Positions 14,869 through 23,552 of a stretch of 64,000 nt of DNA are shown here, piece by piece. Location: the NCBI GenBank assembly GCA_031426215.1, contig JANPKU010000048.1:40704-104703 (forward strand), written 5' to 3'. The translations under genes and the position numbers were made by a program. Within the stretch, counting starts at the first letter, position 1. Every line of letters starts with the position of its first letter. The DNA is from Sva-07 sp031426215. GTDB lineage: Bacteria; Actinomycetota; Acidimicrobiia; Acidimicrobiales; Ilumatobacteraceae. Below the pieces are notes generated by a model. It made no database searches, had not been told where the DNA came from, and was given only the letters and a program-made list of their open reading frames with translations.

Positions 14869-16047
14869 ATGCTGGCTTTCACCTTCCCAGGCCAAGGGTC
14901 GCAGCGACCCGGCATGGGACTTCCCTGGCGCGACCACGAGAGTTGGGAGTTGGTCGACGAGGCCAGCGCGATCGCAGGCCGTGACGTCGGGGCGTTGCTG
15001 TGTGACGCTGACAGCGACGAACTGCGAGATACCCGCAACGCACAGCTGACCACGTTCGTGTCGAGTCTCATGGTGCTCGACGCCGTCGAGCGACTCGGCA
15101 TCGCCCCGAGCTATTGCGCCGGCCACAGCCTCGGCGAATACACCGCACTCACCGCCACCGGCGCCCTCGGATTCGACGACGGCGTCCAGCTCGTCTGCGA
15201 GCGCAGCGCGGCGATGCACGACGCCGGACTCGCTCGAACCGGAACGATGGCCGCAGTGCTCGGCCTCGATGACGATCAGGTCGAGGTCGCCTGTCGGCGC
15301 GCCGATGCCGACGTCTGGGTGGCCAACTTCAACGCACCCGGCCAAGTGGTCATCGCCGGCTCACCCGACGGGGTCGCTGCGGCAACCGTCCACGCGAAGG
15401 ACCTCGGTGCGAAGAAGGTGATGCCGTTGCAGGTCGCCGGCGCGTTCCACACCCCGTTCATGACCGCCGCACGCGACCGTCTTCGTGCAGCGCTCGCCGA
15501 GGCTGATCCACGTGACAGCGACGTTCCGATCGTGTCGAATGTCGACGCATTGGCCCACGATCGAGCTGCCGACTGGCCGAGCCTGCTGTCCGCGCAGTTG
15601 TCGAGTCCCGTGCGATGGAAGCACTGCCTGCTCACCCTCGCCGAGGCCGGCGTCACCGACTTCGCCGAACTGGGCCCAGGCGCCGTGTTGACCGGCATGG
15701 CCAAACGAACCGTGGCGGACAGTCGGACCATCTCGGTGGCCACGCCAGAAGACCTCGACAAGCTGCTCGAATGGGTCGGCCTCGGCACTCCATCGGGTCC
15801 CGGTCGCGAGCAGGGCGAGCACCTGTTCGCTGTCGAACGCCTCGTGGTGAGCCCGGCAGCCGGCATCTTCACACCCGTCGCCGACATGGGAGAGGGCTCC
15901 ACGATCGCTGTCGGCACCGTCGTCGGCCACGTCGGCGAGATCGAGGTGCGGTCCCCGTTCGCCGGCGTCTTGCAGAGCTACATCGCGCTCGACACCGAAC
16001 GGGTCACCAACCGCCAACCAATCGTGTGGCTGCGAACAGAACAATGA
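14869..16047 (+). CDS. fabD: Malonyl-CoA:ACP transacylase with C-terminal biotinyl/lipoyl-like domain
   Basis: FabD loads malonyl groups onto ACP for type II fatty-acid synthesis. Residues 1-310 show the family residues: FTFPGQGSQ at the start, Ser87 in GHSLGEY, Arg112 in CERSAAM and His194 in GAFHTPFM. Residues about 325-392 form an extra domain that reads like a biotinyl/lipoyl carrier fold (VVSPAAGIFTP, VGTVVGHVGEIEVRSPFAGVL). It has no EAMKM-type lysine: the hairpin that normally carries it is shortened to HVGEIEV. The usual FabD length is about 310, so this is a fusion. ATG 14869 is preferred; an in-frame upstream ATG at 14755 would lie within the tRNA gene. TAGCCT at 14856-14861 ends seven bases before the start. 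Confidence 0.93.
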   Translation: MLAFTFPGQGSQRPGMGLPWRDHESWELVDEASAIAGRDVGALLCDADSDELRDTRNAQLTTFVSSLMVLDAVERLGIAPSYCAGHSLGEYTALTATGALGFDDGVQLVCERSAAMHDAGLARTGTMAAVLGLDDDQVEVACRRADADVWVANFNAPGQVVIAGSPDGVAAATVHAKDLGAKKVMPLQVAGAFHTPFMTAARDRLRAALAEADPRDSDVPIVSNVDALAHDRAADWPSLLSAQLSSPVRWKHCLLTLAEAGVTDFAELGPGAVLTGMAKRTVADSRTISVATPEDLDKLLEWVGLGTPSGPGREQGEHLFAVERLVVSPAAGIFTPVADMGEGSTIAVGTVVGHVGEIEVRSPFAGVLQSYIALDTERVTNRQPIVWLRTEQ

Positions 16048-16063
16048 CAGGCGGTGATTGACG

Positions 16064-17050
16064 ATGCCGAGCGTTCCCGCCGGTGTACGCGGTGCGGCCA
16101 TCACGGGATGGGGTACGGCGCTGCCCGATCAGGTGGTCACCAATCACGACCTCGAGCGCACCCTCGACACGAACCACGAGTGGATCGTCGAACGCACCGG
16201 TATCAGTGAGCGTCGGGTCGGCGGCAACACCGCTGCGCTGTCGGTCGAAGCCGGGCGCCAGGCCATCGAACGCGCCGGTCTCCAACCTGGCGACATCGAC
16301 GCGCTCGTGCTCGCCACCACCACACCCGACCGTGCAGTACCAGGCACGTCGGCCACCGTGCAGCACGCACTCGGGTTGTCCTGCGGCGCCTACGACCTCA
16401 ACGCGGCGTGCTCCGGTTGGGTGTACGGGCTCGTCAACGCTCACGGCCTCATCGCACTGGGTGCCGAGAAGGTGCTCGTGATCGGCACCGACACGTTGGC
16501 TCGCATCACCGACTGGACCGACCGCAATACCGCCATTCTGTTCGCCGACGGGTCTGGCGCCGCCGTCCTCGAGGCCGTCGAAGGTGACGGACAACTCCTC
16601 GCGTGGGACCTGTCCGCTGACGGCAGCGCCGAAGGGGCCCTCTACGCCGAGCTGGGAGGCAAGCTCCAGATGGAGGGTCGTGAGGTGTTCCGACGCGCCG
16701 TTCGGATCATGGCCGAGTCGGCCACCGCCTCGATGAACGCTGCGGGTGTCACCGCCGACGACATCGCCCTCGTGGTGCCCCACCAGGCCAACATCCGGAT
16801 CATCTCTGCGTCGTGCGAACGCCTGGGAATCGGGCTCGACCGCGCGTCGATCGTGCTCGACCGCACCGGGAACACGTCTGCGGCGTCGATCCCACTCGCC
16901 CTTGCAGACGCGCTGGATCGGGGCCGTGTGTGCCAGGGTGACCTGGTGTTGTTCGTCGGGTTCGGTGCAGGAATGACGGCCGCCAGCGCAGTGGTTCGAT
17001 GGAGTGCTCCCGTACCGTCTGTTCGTCGATCCGGCGGTGAGACGACATGA
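16064..17050 (+). CDS. fabH: Beta-ketoacyl-ACP synthase III
   Basis: FabH starts fatty-acid chains by condensing an acyl-CoA with malonyl-ACP. The 328-residue protein has the catalytic triad Cys116 (LNAACSGW), His240 (VPHQAN) and Asn270 (RTGNTSAAS), and the family segments TNHEWIVERTGI and FGAGMTAAS. ATG 16064 lies 16 bases after fabD; a TTG two codons earlier (16058) is in frame. The end overlaps fabG by four bases, so the cluster is translationally coupled. Confidence 0.95.
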   Translation: MPSVPAGVRGAAITGWGTALPDQVVTNHDLERTLDTNHEWIVERTGISERRVGGNTAALSVEAGRQAIERAGLQPGDIDALVLATTTPDRAVPGTSATVQHALGLSCGAYDLNAACSGWVYGLVNAHGLIALGAEKVLVIGTDTLARITDWTDRNTAILFADGSGAAVLEAVEGDGQLLAWDLSADGSAEGALYAELGGKLQMEGREVFRRAVRIMAESATASMNAAGVTADDIALVVPHQANIRIISASCERLGIGLDRASIVLDRTGNTSAASIPLALADALDRGRVCQGDLVLFVGFGAGMTAASAVVRWSAPVPSVRRSGGETT

Positions 17051-17754
17051 GCCGGATCGTCCTCGTCACCGGCGGTGCCCGAGGGATTGGCCTCGCGTGT
17101 GCCGAGCGTTTCGCGGCGCAAGGCGACCGCGTCGCCGTCACCTACAACTCGTCGCCCCCGCCCGACGGCTTCTTCGGGGTTCGCTGTGACGTCACCTCGA
17201 CCGATGACGTCGACGCCGCATTCACTGCCGTCGAGGAGCACTTCGGCGGCCCGGTCGAGGTGCTCGTGTCGAATGCCGGCATCACACGAGACGGACTGCT
17301 GCTGCGGATGTCGGAAGACGACTTCACGTCCGTCATCGACGCCAACCTCACCGCAGCGTACCGCGTCGTGAAGCGCGCCAGTCGGGCGATGTTGAAGGCA
17401 CGAAGCGGCCGCATCGTGCTCGTGTCGTCGGTGGTCGGACTCCTCGGCTCGGCGGGCCAGGCCAACTACTCCGCCTCGAAGGCGGGCCTGGTGGGCTTCG
17501 CCCGATCGGTGGCCCGTGAGCTCGGCTCGCGGTCGATCACGGTCAACGTGGTCGCGCCCGGCCCGGTCGCCACCGACATGACGGCTGCGTTAAGCGACGA
17601 CCGACTCGCGGCGCTCACCGCAATGGTTCCATTGCAGCGAGTTGCCGATCCCGCCGAGATCGCCGGAGTCGTCGCCTTCCTCGCTTCCGACGACGCTGCG
17701 TACATCACCGGCGCCGTCATTCCCGTCGACGGTGGTCTCGGCATGGGACACTGA
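17047..17754 (+). CDS. fabG: 3-oxoacyl-ACP reductase
   Basis: This short-chain dehydrogenase reduces 3-oxoacyl-ACP with NADPH. The 235-residue protein has the cofactor motif TGGARGIG (8-15), NAG (76-78), and the Ser127-Tyr141-Lys145 triad in VLVSSVVG and YSASK, followed by NVVAPGPVATDM. The position between fabH and acpP supports the FabG assignment over other SDRs. Its ATG overlaps the fabH stop by four bases. Confidence 0.93.
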   Translation: MSRIVLVTGGARGIGLACAERFAAQGDRVAVTYNSSPPPDGFFGVRCDVTSTDDVDAAFTAVEEHFGGPVEVLVSNAGITRDGLLLRMSEDDFTSVIDANLTAAYRVVKRASRAMLKARSGRIVLVSSVVGLLGSAGQANYSASKAGLVGFARSVARELGSRSITVNVVAPGPVATDMTAALSDDRLAALTAMVPLQRVADPAEIAGVVAFLASDDAAYITGAVIPVDGGLGMGH

Positions 17755-17848
17755 CCCCGATCCACATCATCGGCCGCCCGCCCGGTGTGCCACACTCGAA
17801 CACCGATTGACACCGCAGTACACCGCACTACCCCACAAGGAGAACACC

Positions 17849-18085
17849 GTGGACCCAGAATTGTTTGCCCGCTTCCGCAAGTGCGCCGTCGAGGTGCTGT
17901 CCGTCGAGGAGAGCGCCGTCGTTCCCGAGGCCAACTTCGGTGACGACCTCGACGCCGACAGCCTCGACCTCGTCGAACTGGTCATGGCGCTCGAAGAGGA
18001 GTTCGACGTGTCCGTCCCCGAGGAAGAACTCGAGGGAGTCGAGACGGTCAAGCAGGCCTACGACATCGTCGTCGCGAAGCTGTGA
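17849..18085 (+). CDS. acpP: Acyl carrier protein
   Basis: The 78-residue acidic protein carries the phosphopantetheine attachment Ser38 in the DADSLDLVELVMALEEEF helix start. A strong Shine-Dalgarno AAGGAG (17837-17842) sits six bases before the GTG at 17849; a longer open frame upstream overlaps fabG and is not real. The 94-base gap after fabG and the strong ribosome site fit the higher expression ACP needs. The stop overlaps the fabF start by four bases (GTGA). Confidence 0.96.
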   Translation: MDPELFARFRKCAVEVLSVEESAVVPEANFGDDLDADSLDLVELVMALEEEFDVSVPEEELEGVETVKQAYDIVVAKL

Positions 18086-19275
18086 CCCGGGGCGGCCGCC
18101 GGGTCGCTGTCACTGGTCTCGGGGTGGTTGCGCCGGCCGGAATCGGCGTCGACGACTTCTGGTCAGGTCTGCTCGGCCCGGGAACCACAGGTGGGGTCGC
18201 ATCCGAGATCATCGACTGGGACCCGAGTCCCTATTTCGAGTCACCGAAGCATTCTCGGCGCGCTGATCGTGTCGAGCAGTTCGCTCTCGCGGCCGCCGGT
18301 GAGGCGTTCGAGATGGCGGGTGGCATTGACGCGATCGGTGTCGATCCGTCACGTTTCGGCACGATCTTCGCGACCGGCGTCGGCGGGTTGCACACCCTGG
18401 AGGAGCAGATCCTCCTCGGTGCCGACAAGGGCGTACGACGAGTGTCGCCATTTCTCGTGCCGATGATGATGGTCAATGCGTCCGGCGCGGCGATCTCCAT
18501 GCGGTACGGCCTGCAGGGTCCGCTCGAGACGATCTGCACCGCGTGCGCCGCCGGCACCCATGCGATCGGGTACGCCGCGCGGTTGATCGAGTGGGGAATC
18601 GTCGACGCCGTCGCCACCGGCGGCACCGAAGCTGCGTCGACCGTCACCGCGCTCGCCGGCTTCGGCAACATGACGGCACTGTCGAGTTCGGGTGTGAGTC
18701 GGCCGTTCGACGCCGACCGCGACGGATTCGTGATGGGCGAGGGCGCTGCGGTGCTGGTACTCGAGGAGTGGGACCATGCCGAGGCTCGGGGCGCGACGAT
18801 CCTGGGCGAGATCGTCGGGATGGCGAGCAACGCGGACGCCCACCACATCACCGCGCCGTCACCGGGTGGCGTCGGCGCGATTGCGTGCATGCGCATTGCG
18901 CTCGACCACGCCGGTCTCGATGCGTCGGCGATCAAGCAGGTCAACGCCCACGGCACATCGACCCCGTTGAACGATGCCGCAGAGGCCGCTGCGATCACCG
19001 AGGTGTTCGGGGCCAACGGTGTTCCGGTCGTGTCGACCAAGGGCGTCACCGGCCACGCACTGGGCGCCGCTGGTGCTCTCGAAGCCGCTGCGTCGTTGTT
19101 GTCGATCCGTCACGGGCTGATCCCGCCGACGGCCAACACCACCACGGTCGACCCTGCGATGACCATCGACCTCGTCCTCGGCGAGGCTCGTCCGTGGATA
19201 CCAGGCCCGGTCATGTCGAACAACTTCGGCTTCGGCGGCCACAACGGCAGCGTCATCATCGCTCCCCCACCCTGA
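18082..19275 (+). CDS. fabF: Beta-ketoacyl-ACP synthase II
   Basis: FabF elongates acyl-ACP with malonyl-ACP. The 397-residue protein begins RRVAVTGLGVVAPAGIG and has the Cys-His-His triad: Cys155 in ICTACAAGTHAIG, His in VNAHGTSTPLND and His in TKGVTGHALGAAG. It ends with SNNFGFGGHNGSV. The GTG start overlaps acpP. The gene stops just before a convergent hairpin and fabZ. Confidence 0.95.
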   Translation: MTRGGRRVAVTGLGVVAPAGIGVDDFWSGLLGPGTTGGVASEIIDWDPSPYFESPKHSRRADRVEQFALAAAGEAFEMAGGIDAIGVDPSRFGTIFATGVGGLHTLEEQILLGADKGVRRVSPFLVPMMMVNASGAAISMRYGLQGPLETICTACAAGTHAIGYAARLIEWGIVDAVATGGTEAASTVTALAGFGNMTALSSSGVSRPFDADRDGFVMGEGAAVLVLEEWDHAEARGATILGEIVGMASNADAHHITAPSPGGVGAIACMRIALDHAGLDASAIKQVNAHGTSTPLNDAAEAAAITEVFGANGVPVVSTKGVTGHALGAAGALEAAASLLSIRHGLIPPTANTTTVDPAMTIDLVLGEARPWIPGPVMSNNFGFGGHNGSVIIAPPP

Positions 19276-19276
19276 C

Positions 19277-19307
19277 GGGACAACACGGGTCTGACCCCCG
19301 TTGTCCC
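19277..19307. terminator. Bidirectional hairpin between fabF and fabZ
   Basis: Arms GGGACAAC (19277-19284) and GTTGTCCC (19300-19307) pair, with further C/G pairing inside around the loop. It begins two bases after the fabF stop and reaches the stop of the convergent fabZ gene. The left half and loop GACAACACGGGTCTGAC are shared with the hairpin at 26338-26363, also between convergent genes. Confidence 0.65.
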
Positions 19308-19750
19308 TATCGGTCGGCGAGGACGAAGAGCAGGTCGCACTGGCAGGCGACGTCGCCGCGCACGAGCGCTCGGCCGCTGCCCTTGCCGGCTCGGGCCGAC
19401 ATGCGGCCCAACTCGACCTCGATGGTCAACTCGTCGCCCGGTACCACCTGACGCCGGAACCTCGCACCGTCGAGACCACCGAACAACGGCAGCTTTCCGG
19501 CAAACTTCGGATCGGCGAGCACCGCCGCCGCACCGACCTGAGCGATTGCCTCGCACATCAGCACACCGGGCAGCGTGGGGCGTCCCGGGAAGTGGCCTGC
19601 GAAGAAGTACTCGTCTCCCGTCAACCGCCAGACACCCGACGCCGACACACCGGGCACGATCGAGGTGAGTTCGTCGACGAAAAGGAACGGTGGCCTGTGG
19701 GGCAAGAGTTCGTCGGGACGTAGTAGGGCGGGATGTTCTGGGGACGACAT
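19307..19750 (-). CDS. fabZ: 3-hydroxyacyl-ACP dehydratase
   Basis: This hot-dog-fold dehydratase removes water from 3-hydroxyacyl-ACP. The 147-residue protein starts with the FabZ-type LLPHRPPFLFVDEL, has catalytic His53 in AGHFPGRPTLPGV and Glu67 in MCEAIAQVGA, and GLDGARFRRQVVPGDEL. It is convergent with the fabD-fabF cluster and supplies the dehydratase that cluster lacks. An enoyl-ACP reductase is not in the window. Its ATG shares one base with the stop of the upstream small gene (TGATG). Confidence 0.92.
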   Translation of the reverse strand: MSSPEHPALLRPDELLPHRPPFLFVDELTSIVPGVSASGVWRLTGDEYFFAGHFPGRPTLPGVLMCEAIAQVGAAAVLADPKFAGKLPLFGGLDGARFRRQVVPGDELTIEVELGRMSARAGKGSGRALVRGDVACQCDLLFVLADR

Positions 19751-20040
19751 CAGTGGGTCCAGTCGGGTCGGCGGCGGGCATGAGCGTGGTAGTGGTCGGG
19801 AATCGAGCGCAGCGTGTCGTCGATCCAGAACGGTCCGCCATCGCGGGCGTCCATCACTGCGGTGAGGCGATCATGCAAGAGCGTGCGGATCTCCGGTGGC
19901 GGCATCGGGTCGTGCGTACGCCACACCACCATCGGGACGTTGCACGAGTCGCACTCGGCGATCCAGCAGAGCTCGTCGCTGTGGAACCACTCGGTGAACG
20001 GCGTCGCCTCGCACAGTTCGCAGTCGTCGACCCGCTCCAT
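19750..20040 (-). CDS. Small Cys-rich protein, possible zinc-binding, unknown function
   Basis: The 96-residue protein contains paired cysteines (CELC near residues 7-10, and ECDSC near 30-34) that could bind a metal, then VPMVVWRTHDPMPP and a Trp/Pro-rich ending. The ATG at 20040 is preferred; an in-frame ATG further upstream would run through the strong hairpin at 20055-20095. It is translationally coupled to fabZ by a one-base overlap, so a role near lipid synthesis is possible but unproven. Confidence 0.72.
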   Translation of the reverse strand: MERVDDCELCEATPFTEWFHSDELCWIAECDSCNVPMVVWRTHDPMPPPEIRTLLHDRLTAVMDARDGGPFWIDDTLRSIPDHYHAHARRRPDWTH

Positions 20041-20054
20041 CTCCGGCACCGTAC

Positions 20055-20095
20055 GCGAATGTGGGACCGGCCCATCGGACCGGTCCCACATTCGC
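20055..20095. terminator. Strong hairpin downstream of fasciclin gene
   Basis: Sixteen-base arms (20055-20070 and 20080-20095) are perfectly complementary around a nine-base loop. It lies about 48 bases past the fasciclin stop on the minus strand and just before the small Cys-rich gene. There is no T-tract, but the stem is long enough to act as a terminator or transcript stabiliser. Confidence 0.6.
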
Positions 20096-20142
20096 AGGGG
20101 AAATGACGATCGAGTCGCCTCGATCAAATGATCAACGGGTGA

Positions 20143-20775
20143 TCAGGCGGGGCAGGTCTCGAGGAACGCTGCAACGTCGATGCTCGGCGGCACGAGCACA
20201 CCGTCGATGGCGTGGATCACACCGTTGCTGGCCGGGACGTCGGCGATGACGACGGTCGGGCCGTCATTGAGAACCACGCCGTCGGTGAGATCGACGGTGA
20301 TCTCTTCGCCCTGCACCGTGGCCACCGGGCCGTCGGTGAGATCGGTCGACATGACCGTGCCGGCCACCACGTGGTAGGTGAGGATGCCTGACAGGGCATC
20401 GACGTTCTCCGGGAGCAGGAGGCAGTCGACGAGTCCCTCGGGCAGTGCTGCGAACGCATCGTCGGTCGGGGCGAACACCGTGAACGGGCCGGGGCTCGAG
20501 AGTGTCTCGCCGAGACCGGCGGCGGTGACTGCGGCGACCAGCGTGTTGAACGAACCGTTGGCAACTGCAACGTCGACGATCGTTCCGGCTTCTTCGGCCA
20601 TGGCGTCGGTGGTCTCGGGCATGGCGTCAGTGGTCTCGGCCATGGCGTCGGTGGCTACCGGCGCATCGGTCGCTACGGCGGCATCGGAGTCGTTTGAATC
20701 GCTGCCGCAGGCGGACAGGACGACGAGGCCGGTGACAGCGGCAACTGCGGCCAGGCGGGTTGGGGATGTGCGCAT
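20143..20775 (-). CDS. Fasciclin (FAS1) domain lipoprotein
   Basis: The 210-residue secreted lipoprotein has a signal peptide with lipobox LVVLSAC (Cys23 modified), a Thr/Ala/Asp/Glu linker with imperfect ATDAMAETTDAMPE repeats (about residues 33-62) and one FAS1 domain (about 65-205). The FAS1 motifs are visible: FTVFAPTDDAFAALP, LTYHVVAGTVMSTDL and VIHAIDGVLVPP. FAS1 domains mediate adhesion or protein contacts at the cell surface. A good Shine-Dalgarno (AAGGA) precedes the ATG. The 174-base region upstream probably holds its promoter. It stands alone, unlike the fasciclin at 42.8 kb. Confidence 0.93.
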   Translation of the reverse strand: MRTSPTRLAAVAAVTGLVVLSACGSDSNDSDAAVATDAPVATDAMAETTDAMPETTDAMAEEAGTIVDVAVANGSFNTLVAAVTAAGLGETLSSPGPFTVFAPTDDAFAALPEGLVDCLLLPENVDALSGILTYHVVAGTVMSTDLTDGPVATVQGEEITVDLTDGVVLNDGPTVVIADVPASNGVIHAIDGVLVPPSIDVAAFLETCPA

Positions 20776-20949
20776 GATGATGAATCCTTCTTGTGGAGTC
20801 GTGTGGGAGGTTTGGGTTCACGCCGCAACGAAGCGGAGTAACAGGTCTACGGAGCCAGCACGAATCCGGATGAGATTCGCGACGAACATCGGTCTGCGTC
20901 ACTGCGTGGGGCGAGCGGTGAACCGTCAACCCCCCCGGTCGGCGCCGTG

Positions 20950-22380
20950 TCAGTCGGTACCGGGGCGACGATTCGACTCGCGCTCGGGATCGCCGGCGTA
21001 TCCAGGCGGATAGGTCGCGACGAGTTCCTCGGCGGTCGGGGTCCGCCTGCGGTACGCGTCTGCGGGAAGCAGGTCGACGATTGATGCCATGATCCGCTTG
21101 GTGTCGGCCTCGAGCGACCGACCGACGAGACGGACGGGTTCGCCGACACGGACCTGCACCGTGGGCGGCGCGGTCAGATTGAGCACGTTCGGCAGGCGAC
21201 GCGACCGTGGCCACACGAGCTCCGTACCCCACAATCCGATGGGGATGACCGGTGCGCCGGTCATCTGCGCCAATCTCGCGGCGCCCCATCGACCCTTCGG
21301 TTTCCGGAAGAACGCCGGCCCTCGCGGAATCGTGCCTTCGGGCATCATCGTCACCATCTCGCCCCCGGCGAGCGCGGCGGCCGCGGCAGCAAGCGGTTCG
21401 TCCGACCCGGTGCCCCGATCGACCCGGATCCCGCCCATCGCGGCGGCGATCGATCCGACGATCGGGGCGTCGAACACCTCTTTCTTCCCGAGGAAGCGCG
21501 CTGGACGGCCGGATTTCGCAACCGTCAGCGACATCGCTGCGACATCGAAGTAGCTGCGATGGTTTCCGACCAGGATTGCGGCACCGGTCGACGGAATGTG
21601 CTCGATGCCGGAGATGTCGAAACGCGCGTAGGGATAGGCGGACTGGCGAGCGAAGCGCAGTGCCACCTGCTGCAGTTCGAGGCCGATGACGGGAATCTTG
21701 AGCACACCGGCGGACACGTCGAGATGGAGCGTCGGCCAACGACGAGCAGCGGCGACAAGCACCATCCGAGGATCAGGGTTGACGACGATCGGGTGGCCGA
21801 CTGCGGCAAGCATCGGGGTGTCGTACACACTGTCGGAGTAGGCGTAGCTCTCGGCGAGGTCGATGTCGTGGTGTGCGGCCCAGTCGGTGATCGCCGCCAG
21901 CTTTCCCGCCGACCACACGAACGGGCCGTCGAGTGTGCCGTCGTAGGTACCGTCGGCGCTGACGCCGTAGCGCGTGGCCACCACGTCGTCGAGACCGAGC
22001 CGGTCGGCGAACGGCTTCACGAGGTCGTACGGGGTCGTCGTGGCCAGAACGATGGGTCGTCCCGCCGCACGGTGGATGGCGAACGTCGCCTCGGCGAAGG
22101 GTTGCACCATCGCACACAGGTCGTCGGCGACGGACTCCGCGGCAGCGGCGACCGAGACCTGGGACCGGCCGGCCGCCAGCGCCACGGCCTGGCGAGCCAG
22201 CACCATCGAGGGCAACGTCTCGCCGATCGCGTTGAAGAACCCGTACAACAGTCGCTCACCGGGCAGCGGGTTCGGGCCGACCAACCCGGCCATGCGCATC
22301 GCGCCGGCGAACACCTCGCCCGAGGCGCCGGACAGCAGCGTCCGATCGAGATCGAAGAAGGCAGCGCCGGAGGAAGTCAC
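20950..22380 (-). CDS. HAD-IB hydrolase fused to 1-acylglycerol-3-phosphate acyltransferase
   Basis: The 476-residue protein has a SerB-like HAD domain (about residues 1-215) starting FFDLDRTLLSGASG, with TTTPYDLVKPFADRLG and the late motif YAYSDSVYDTPML. A PlsC domain (about 225-440) follows, with the HX4D motif NHRSYFD and EGTIPRG. Fusions of this type occur in actinobacteria and probably combine phosphatase and acyltransferase steps of phospholipid synthesis. The 6C-like RNA gene lies directly upstream on the same strand, reminiscent of the HAD-IB gene near mycobacterial 6C RNA. Confidence 0.9.
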   Translation of the reverse strand: MTSSGAAFFDLDRTLLSGASGEVFAGAMRMAGLVGPNPLPGERLLYGFFNAIGETLPSMVLARQAVALAAGRSQVSVAAAAESVADDLCAMVQPFAEATFAIHRAAGRPIVLATTTPYDLVKPFADRLGLDDVVATRYGVSADGTYDGTLDGPFVWSAGKLAAITDWAAHHDIDLAESYAYSDSVYDTPMLAAVGHPIVVNPDPRMVLVAAARRWPTLHLDVSAGVLKIPVIGLELQQVALRFARQSAYPYARFDISGIEHIPSTGAAILVGNHRSYFDVAAMSLTVAKSGRPARFLGKKEVFDAPIVGSIAAAMGGIRVDRGTGSDEPLAAAAAALAGGEMVTMMPEGTIPRGPAFFRKPKGRWGAARLAQMTGAPVIPIGLWGTELVWPRSRRLPNVLNLTAPPTVQVRVGEPVRLVGRSLEADTKRIMASIVDLLPADAYRRRTPTAEELVATYPPGYAGDPERESNRRPGTD

Positions 22381-22425
22381 GTCCCGAGACTACGTGGCTC
22401 CCCGTAGCCTCGGCTGTGGAGCCCG

Positions 22426-22549
22426 AAAAATGGGAAAGACCCGGATGGGGGATCCGGGTCTCTCAACCAGGGACGTCCTCCGGTGGGGGAACCGGATGGT
22501 GGACGACCCATCGAGTGGAACATGGGGGGTGTTCGCACTGCGACTTACT
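22426..22549 (-). ncRNA. 6C-type small RNA candidate
   Basis: Three hairpins with cytosine-run loops follow one another on the minus strand. Stem GAACA/TGTTC (22530-22534 with 22518-22522) has six C in its loop. Stem TCCGGT/ACCGGA (22491-22496 with 22479-22484) has five C. Stem AGACCCGGAT/ATCCGGGTCT (22452-22461 with 22437-22446) has five C and is followed by a T-rich tract (22426-22436), making an intrinsic terminator. This matches the described actinobacterial 6C RNA layout of C-loop hairpins. A promoter lies just upstream. No open reading frame with support covers the region. The 5' end is predicted from the promoter, not known. Confidence 0.75.
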
Positions 22550-22555
22550 TGTGAA

Positions 22556-22584
22556 AGTATGCACGTGATCATGCGATCGAGCAA
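22556..22584 (-). promoter_or_regulatory. Sigma-70-type promoter for the 6C-like RNA
   Basis: On the minus strand, a -35 TTGCTC (22579-22584) and a -10 CATACT (22556-22561) are separated by exactly 17 bases. The expected start is near 22549, a few bases ahead of the first C-loop hairpin. The divergent LysR gene begins at 22620, so its regulator could also act here. Confidence 0.65.
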
Positions 22585-22619
22585 GTAGAACAAACAGATA
22601 CTCGATATCGTTCCGAGAG

Positions 22620-23552
22620 ATGGATGTTCGCCAGCTGTCGACACTCGTTGCGATCGCCGATCACGGAACATTCTCCGCAGCCGCACGGGCGCTCTACACC
22701 GTGCAGTCGAACGTGTCGAGCCACATCGCCCGACTGGAGAAGGAGCTCGGTGTCACCCTCGTGGACCGGGCCAACGGAGGTCTCACCGAACACGGCGCAC
22801 GCGTCGTCGAGCGTGCACGGCGGATCCTGAACGAGTTCGATGACATCGCTGCGGACATGTCGAGCCGCCACGCCGAGGTGACCGGTCAGACACGCATCGG
22901 CGTCATCGGGACCACGGCTCGGTGGCTGATGCCGCGATTCCTGGGTGACTTGAGCGAGCGGCACCCCAACGTCCGAGCGATCGTGCAGGAGGGTGCCACC
23001 TCGTCGCTCGTGCCCAACGTGCTCACCGGTCAGCTCAACGCGGCGATAGTCCATCTCCCCGTCGATGAACCGGAGTTGGTCATCGAGCCACTGTTCGCCG
23101 AAGACCTCCTGCTGCTCGCCGCCGACGGCCATCCGCTCGCCGACCGCGACGTCATCCCACTCGCCGACCTCGACGAGATCCCGCTGCTGCTCCCACCACC
23201 CGGTGCGGCGCTTCGCCGTGTACTCGAGCGTGCGGCGGCCAACGCCGACATCACTCTGCGCGCACAAGCTGAGGTCGACGGCGTCCGGTTGTTGGCGTCG
23301 TTGGCGTTCGCCGGGTTCGGCGCCGCCATCGTGCCCGCCACCGCAGTGCCCGACTGGCTCGAAGGGTCGTTCCACCGCATCCGCGTGCCCGAGCTCCCCC
23401 GCCGCGTCGTCGCGTTCGCCCGCCGTCGCCGCCCGGCTGCCACTGCCCCCACGATGGCGGTGCTCGAGATCCTCCGGTCGGTCACCAGCACCTACGGCGC
23501 CGAGCAGCAAGGCATCCATCCCGACGCAGCAGCGATTCCGGTCAGCCGATGA
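22620..23552 (+). CDS. LysR-family transcriptional regulator
   Basis: The 310-residue protein has an N-terminal winged helix (DVRQLSTLVAIADHGTFSAAARALYTVQSNVSSHIARLEKELG split over residues 2-44) and a C-terminal periplasmic-binding-like effector domain starting about residue 90 (RIGVIGTTARWLMPRFL). It is divergent from the 6C-like RNA and 31 bases ahead of the acyl-CoA carboxylase gene, so either may be a target. The effector is unknown. The final 20 or so residues are a variable tail. Confidence 0.9.
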   Translation: MDVRQLSTLVAIADHGTFSAAARALYTVQSNVSSHIARLEKELGVTLVDRANGGLTEHGARVVERARRILNEFDDIAADMSSRHAEVTGQTRIGVIGTTARWLMPRFLGDLSERHPNVRAIVQEGATSSLVPNVLTGQLNAAIVHLPVDEPELVIEPLFAEDLLLLAADGHPLADRDVIPLADLDEIPLLLPPPGAALRRVLERAAANADITLRAQAEVDGVRLLASLAFAGFGAAIVPATAVPDWLEGSFHRIRVPELPRRVVAFARRRRPAATAPTMAVLEILRSVTSTYGAEQQGIHPDAAAIPVSR

